The notes under the pieces were generated by a model. It was given only the letters and a program-made list of their open reading frames with translations, searched no databases and was not told the origin of the DNA. DNA of 22,219 bases from a virus, in IMG/VR virus record IMGVR_UViG_3300042350_000872, positions 1 to 22,219 of that record. One strand, given 5' to 3'. Positions 21,467 to 22,219 of this stretch are shown here, in pieces. Within the stretch, counting starts at the first letter, position 1. The number at the start of each line of letters is the position of its first letter. A program made the position numbers and the translations under genes.

Positions 21467-21853
21467 TCACGGCTCACGGTGCGTCGGCACGCTTTGCACC
21501 AACTTAAGAGCGTCCCGAATCTGGTCAAATGGAACTGCTCTGATTGCTTGATTGTGCGGCACTTTGAGCATAGCGCCGGTTGACCTTGCGGCCTGGATCG
21601 GTTCATTTTCTAGTTCCTTGATCCGTTTTTGATTGATCTTCCACATCATGTGTTTGGTTCTAGTCTTGCCGTTGTATTGCAGCCTAAGACCTAAACGAGA
21701 CACCAATCCATCCTTTGCCATGCCGTTGAGATAGCTGCCAATAACTCCCACGTCTTCATTCAAGATTGCGGCTATGTTGAAGCCCGTCATCTCTATGTCG
21801 CGGGCTAACACTTCACGCATGGCAGCGATGATCTGACGGGCGCGGGGTTTCAT
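21467..21853 (-). CDS. Winged-helix DNA-binding protein, probable regulator (128 aa)
   Basis: Looks like a small winged-helix transcription factor. Helix 1 is RQIIAAMREVLARDI. The helix-turn-helix lies at about 24-52 (GFNIAAILNEDVGVIGSYL, then NGMAKDGLVSRLG). A wing-like beta hairpin follows (LRLQYNGKTRTKHMMWKI). A basic helix (NQKRIKELENEP) and a loose tail of about 45 residues complete it. The pattern I-A-x-x-L...V-x-x-x-L-x-x-L/M-x-x-x-G-L-V fits MarR/ArsR-like winged helices. The start overlaps the stop of the lipoprotein gene (ATGA). It may regulate this small-gene cluster or a host or phage promoter; the operator is not visible in the window. Confidence 0.65.
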   Translation of the reverse strand: MKPRARQIIAAMREVLARDIEMTGFNIAAILNEDVGVIGSYLNGMAKDGLVSRLGLRLQYNGKTRTKHMMWKINQKRIKELENEPIQAARSTGAMLKVPHNQAIRAVPFDQIRDALKLVQSVPTHREP

Positions 21854-22113
21854 AGTTTAGGCAGGCACGTTACATCCACCACAGACGGTACTAACTGATT
21901 GTTGACCTTGCGCTTGGTGCTGATGACCACAGGGCGCATACCGGCACGCTCGCACTCACCAATGCCATTGATGACTTCAAGCCTAGACAGCGGCGGAACT
22001 TCTTTTTCGACTTGCAGGCTAGATATGGCCTCCGGTACTGTAGTGCTTGCGGTCGGCTGAAACGATGCACAGCCACTAAGAATGATGACTGCAAAGCAAA
22101 GTAATGTTTTCAT
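21850..22113 (-). CDS. Small lipoprotein (87 aa)
   Basis: From ATG 22113 the N-terminus is MKTLLCFAVIILSGCASFQP: Lys2, a hydrophobic core and the lipobox L-S-G-C15. That is a clear type II (lipoprotein) signal, so the mature protein should be lipid-anchored in the envelope, probably the outer membrane since position +2 is Ala rather than Asp. The mature part contains SLQVEKEVPPLSRLEVINGI and two further Cys (GECERAG, VTCLPKL) that could form a disulfide. An in-frame TTG at 22128 would add five residues and weaken the signal peptide. It overlaps its neighbours by 4 nt on each side. The function is unknown; an outer-membrane spanin or a superinfection-exclusion lipoprotein are possibilities. 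Confidence 0.75.
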   Translation of the reverse strand: MKTLLCFAVIILSGCASFQPTASTTVPEAISSLQVEKEVPPLSRLEVINGIGECERAGMRPVVISTKRKVNNQLVPSVVDVTCLPKL

Positions 22114-22219
22114 TTGACGTATTTCCAATCTGATTTAGGGTTTCTAACATCGCCACTCAACCTGCCTGACCCCATGTAAGAACCATCTCCTTGGGGTGGA
22201 CGATCAATCGTTGATTTGT
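22110..22219 (-). CDS. C-terminal end of a further minus-strand gene (partial, at least 35 aa)
   Basis: A minus-strand frame is open from the window edge to TGA at 22112-22110, ending in an ATGA overlap with the lipoprotein start. The visible residues are polar and Gly/Arg-rich (DRPPQGDGSYMGSGRLSGDV, then RNPKSDWKYVK). The other two frames hit stops in this interval. An internal ATG with a loosely spaced AAGGAG could give a product of only 21 residues, so the frame more likely begins outside the window. Function unknown. Confidence 0.5.
   Translation of the reverse strand, partial: KSTIDRPPQGDGSYMGSGRLSGDVRNPKSDWKYVK

Noticed and set aside
21850-22113. Lipoprotein as the Rz1-type outer-membrane spanin of this phage
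   Set aside because: It is on the opposite strand from the lysis genes, is not nested with the 89-aa candidate and is not proline-rich; kept only as a possibility.

Overview
The window is most likely about 22 kb of a tailed bacteriophage genome with podovirus (short-tail) architecture. It has a portal, scaffold and major capsid block, a head-tail adaptor followed directly by a beta-rich nozzle-type tail protein, three long ejection-type proteins, a compact fibre and a lysis cassette. I see no tape-measure, sheath or tail-tube genes. The host is probably Gram-negative: the endolysin is a leaderless GH24 muramidase with a holin beside it, the starts carry strong AGGAG-type ribosome binding sites, and a lipobox protein is present. 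I see no integrase, repressor pair, tRNA, insertion sequence or CRISPR array. The species of phage and host cannot be named from the sequence alone.

Plus strand, 1-20961, is one uninterrupted late/virion operon. It opens with the last codons of an upstream gene (probably the large terminase), an unknown protein, the portal (868-3177), two small conserved head-region proteins, the scaffold (3856-4842), the major capsid protein (4864-5865) and a Ser/Thr-rich decoration-like protein (5878-6360). A three-gene modification cassette follows (6360-8433): an MptE/Maf-like DUF115 protein, a GT-B glycosyltransferase and an SAM methyltransferase. Virion genes then resume: a small beta-rich protein, a protein with HhH-like and AT-hook-like motifs, the adaptor (9342-10250), the nozzle (10250-11815), a GNAT acetyltransferase (11800-12237), the ejection proteins (12230-16813), the fibre (16810-17778), a glycine-rich adhesin candidate (17778-18653) and a small virion-type protein. 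The lysis cassette (19011-20961) holds four membrane proteins, one of them only 52 aa, followed by the lysozyme. Nearly every junction is ATGA, TAATG or TGATG, and the largest gap is 23 nt, so expression is probably one polycistron with extensive translational coupling.

Minus strand, about 20921 to the window end, is a convergent cluster of small genes. In transcription order it contains a partial gene, an 87-aa lipoprotein, a 128-aa winged-helix regulator, a 58-aa two-helix membrane protein, a 65-aa helical protein and a 56-aa four-cysteine protein. These are also joined by overlaps. Two of them, plus the 52-aa lysis-region gene, are under 60 aa and easy to miss. The cluster runs antisense into the 3' end of the lysozyme gene.

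The most interesting part is the DUF115/glycosyltransferase/methyltransferase cassette. It sits between two Ser/Thr-rich structural proteins inside the morphogenesis operon and could be a virion glycosylation module. There is no gene-free stretch longer than 36 nt in the window.
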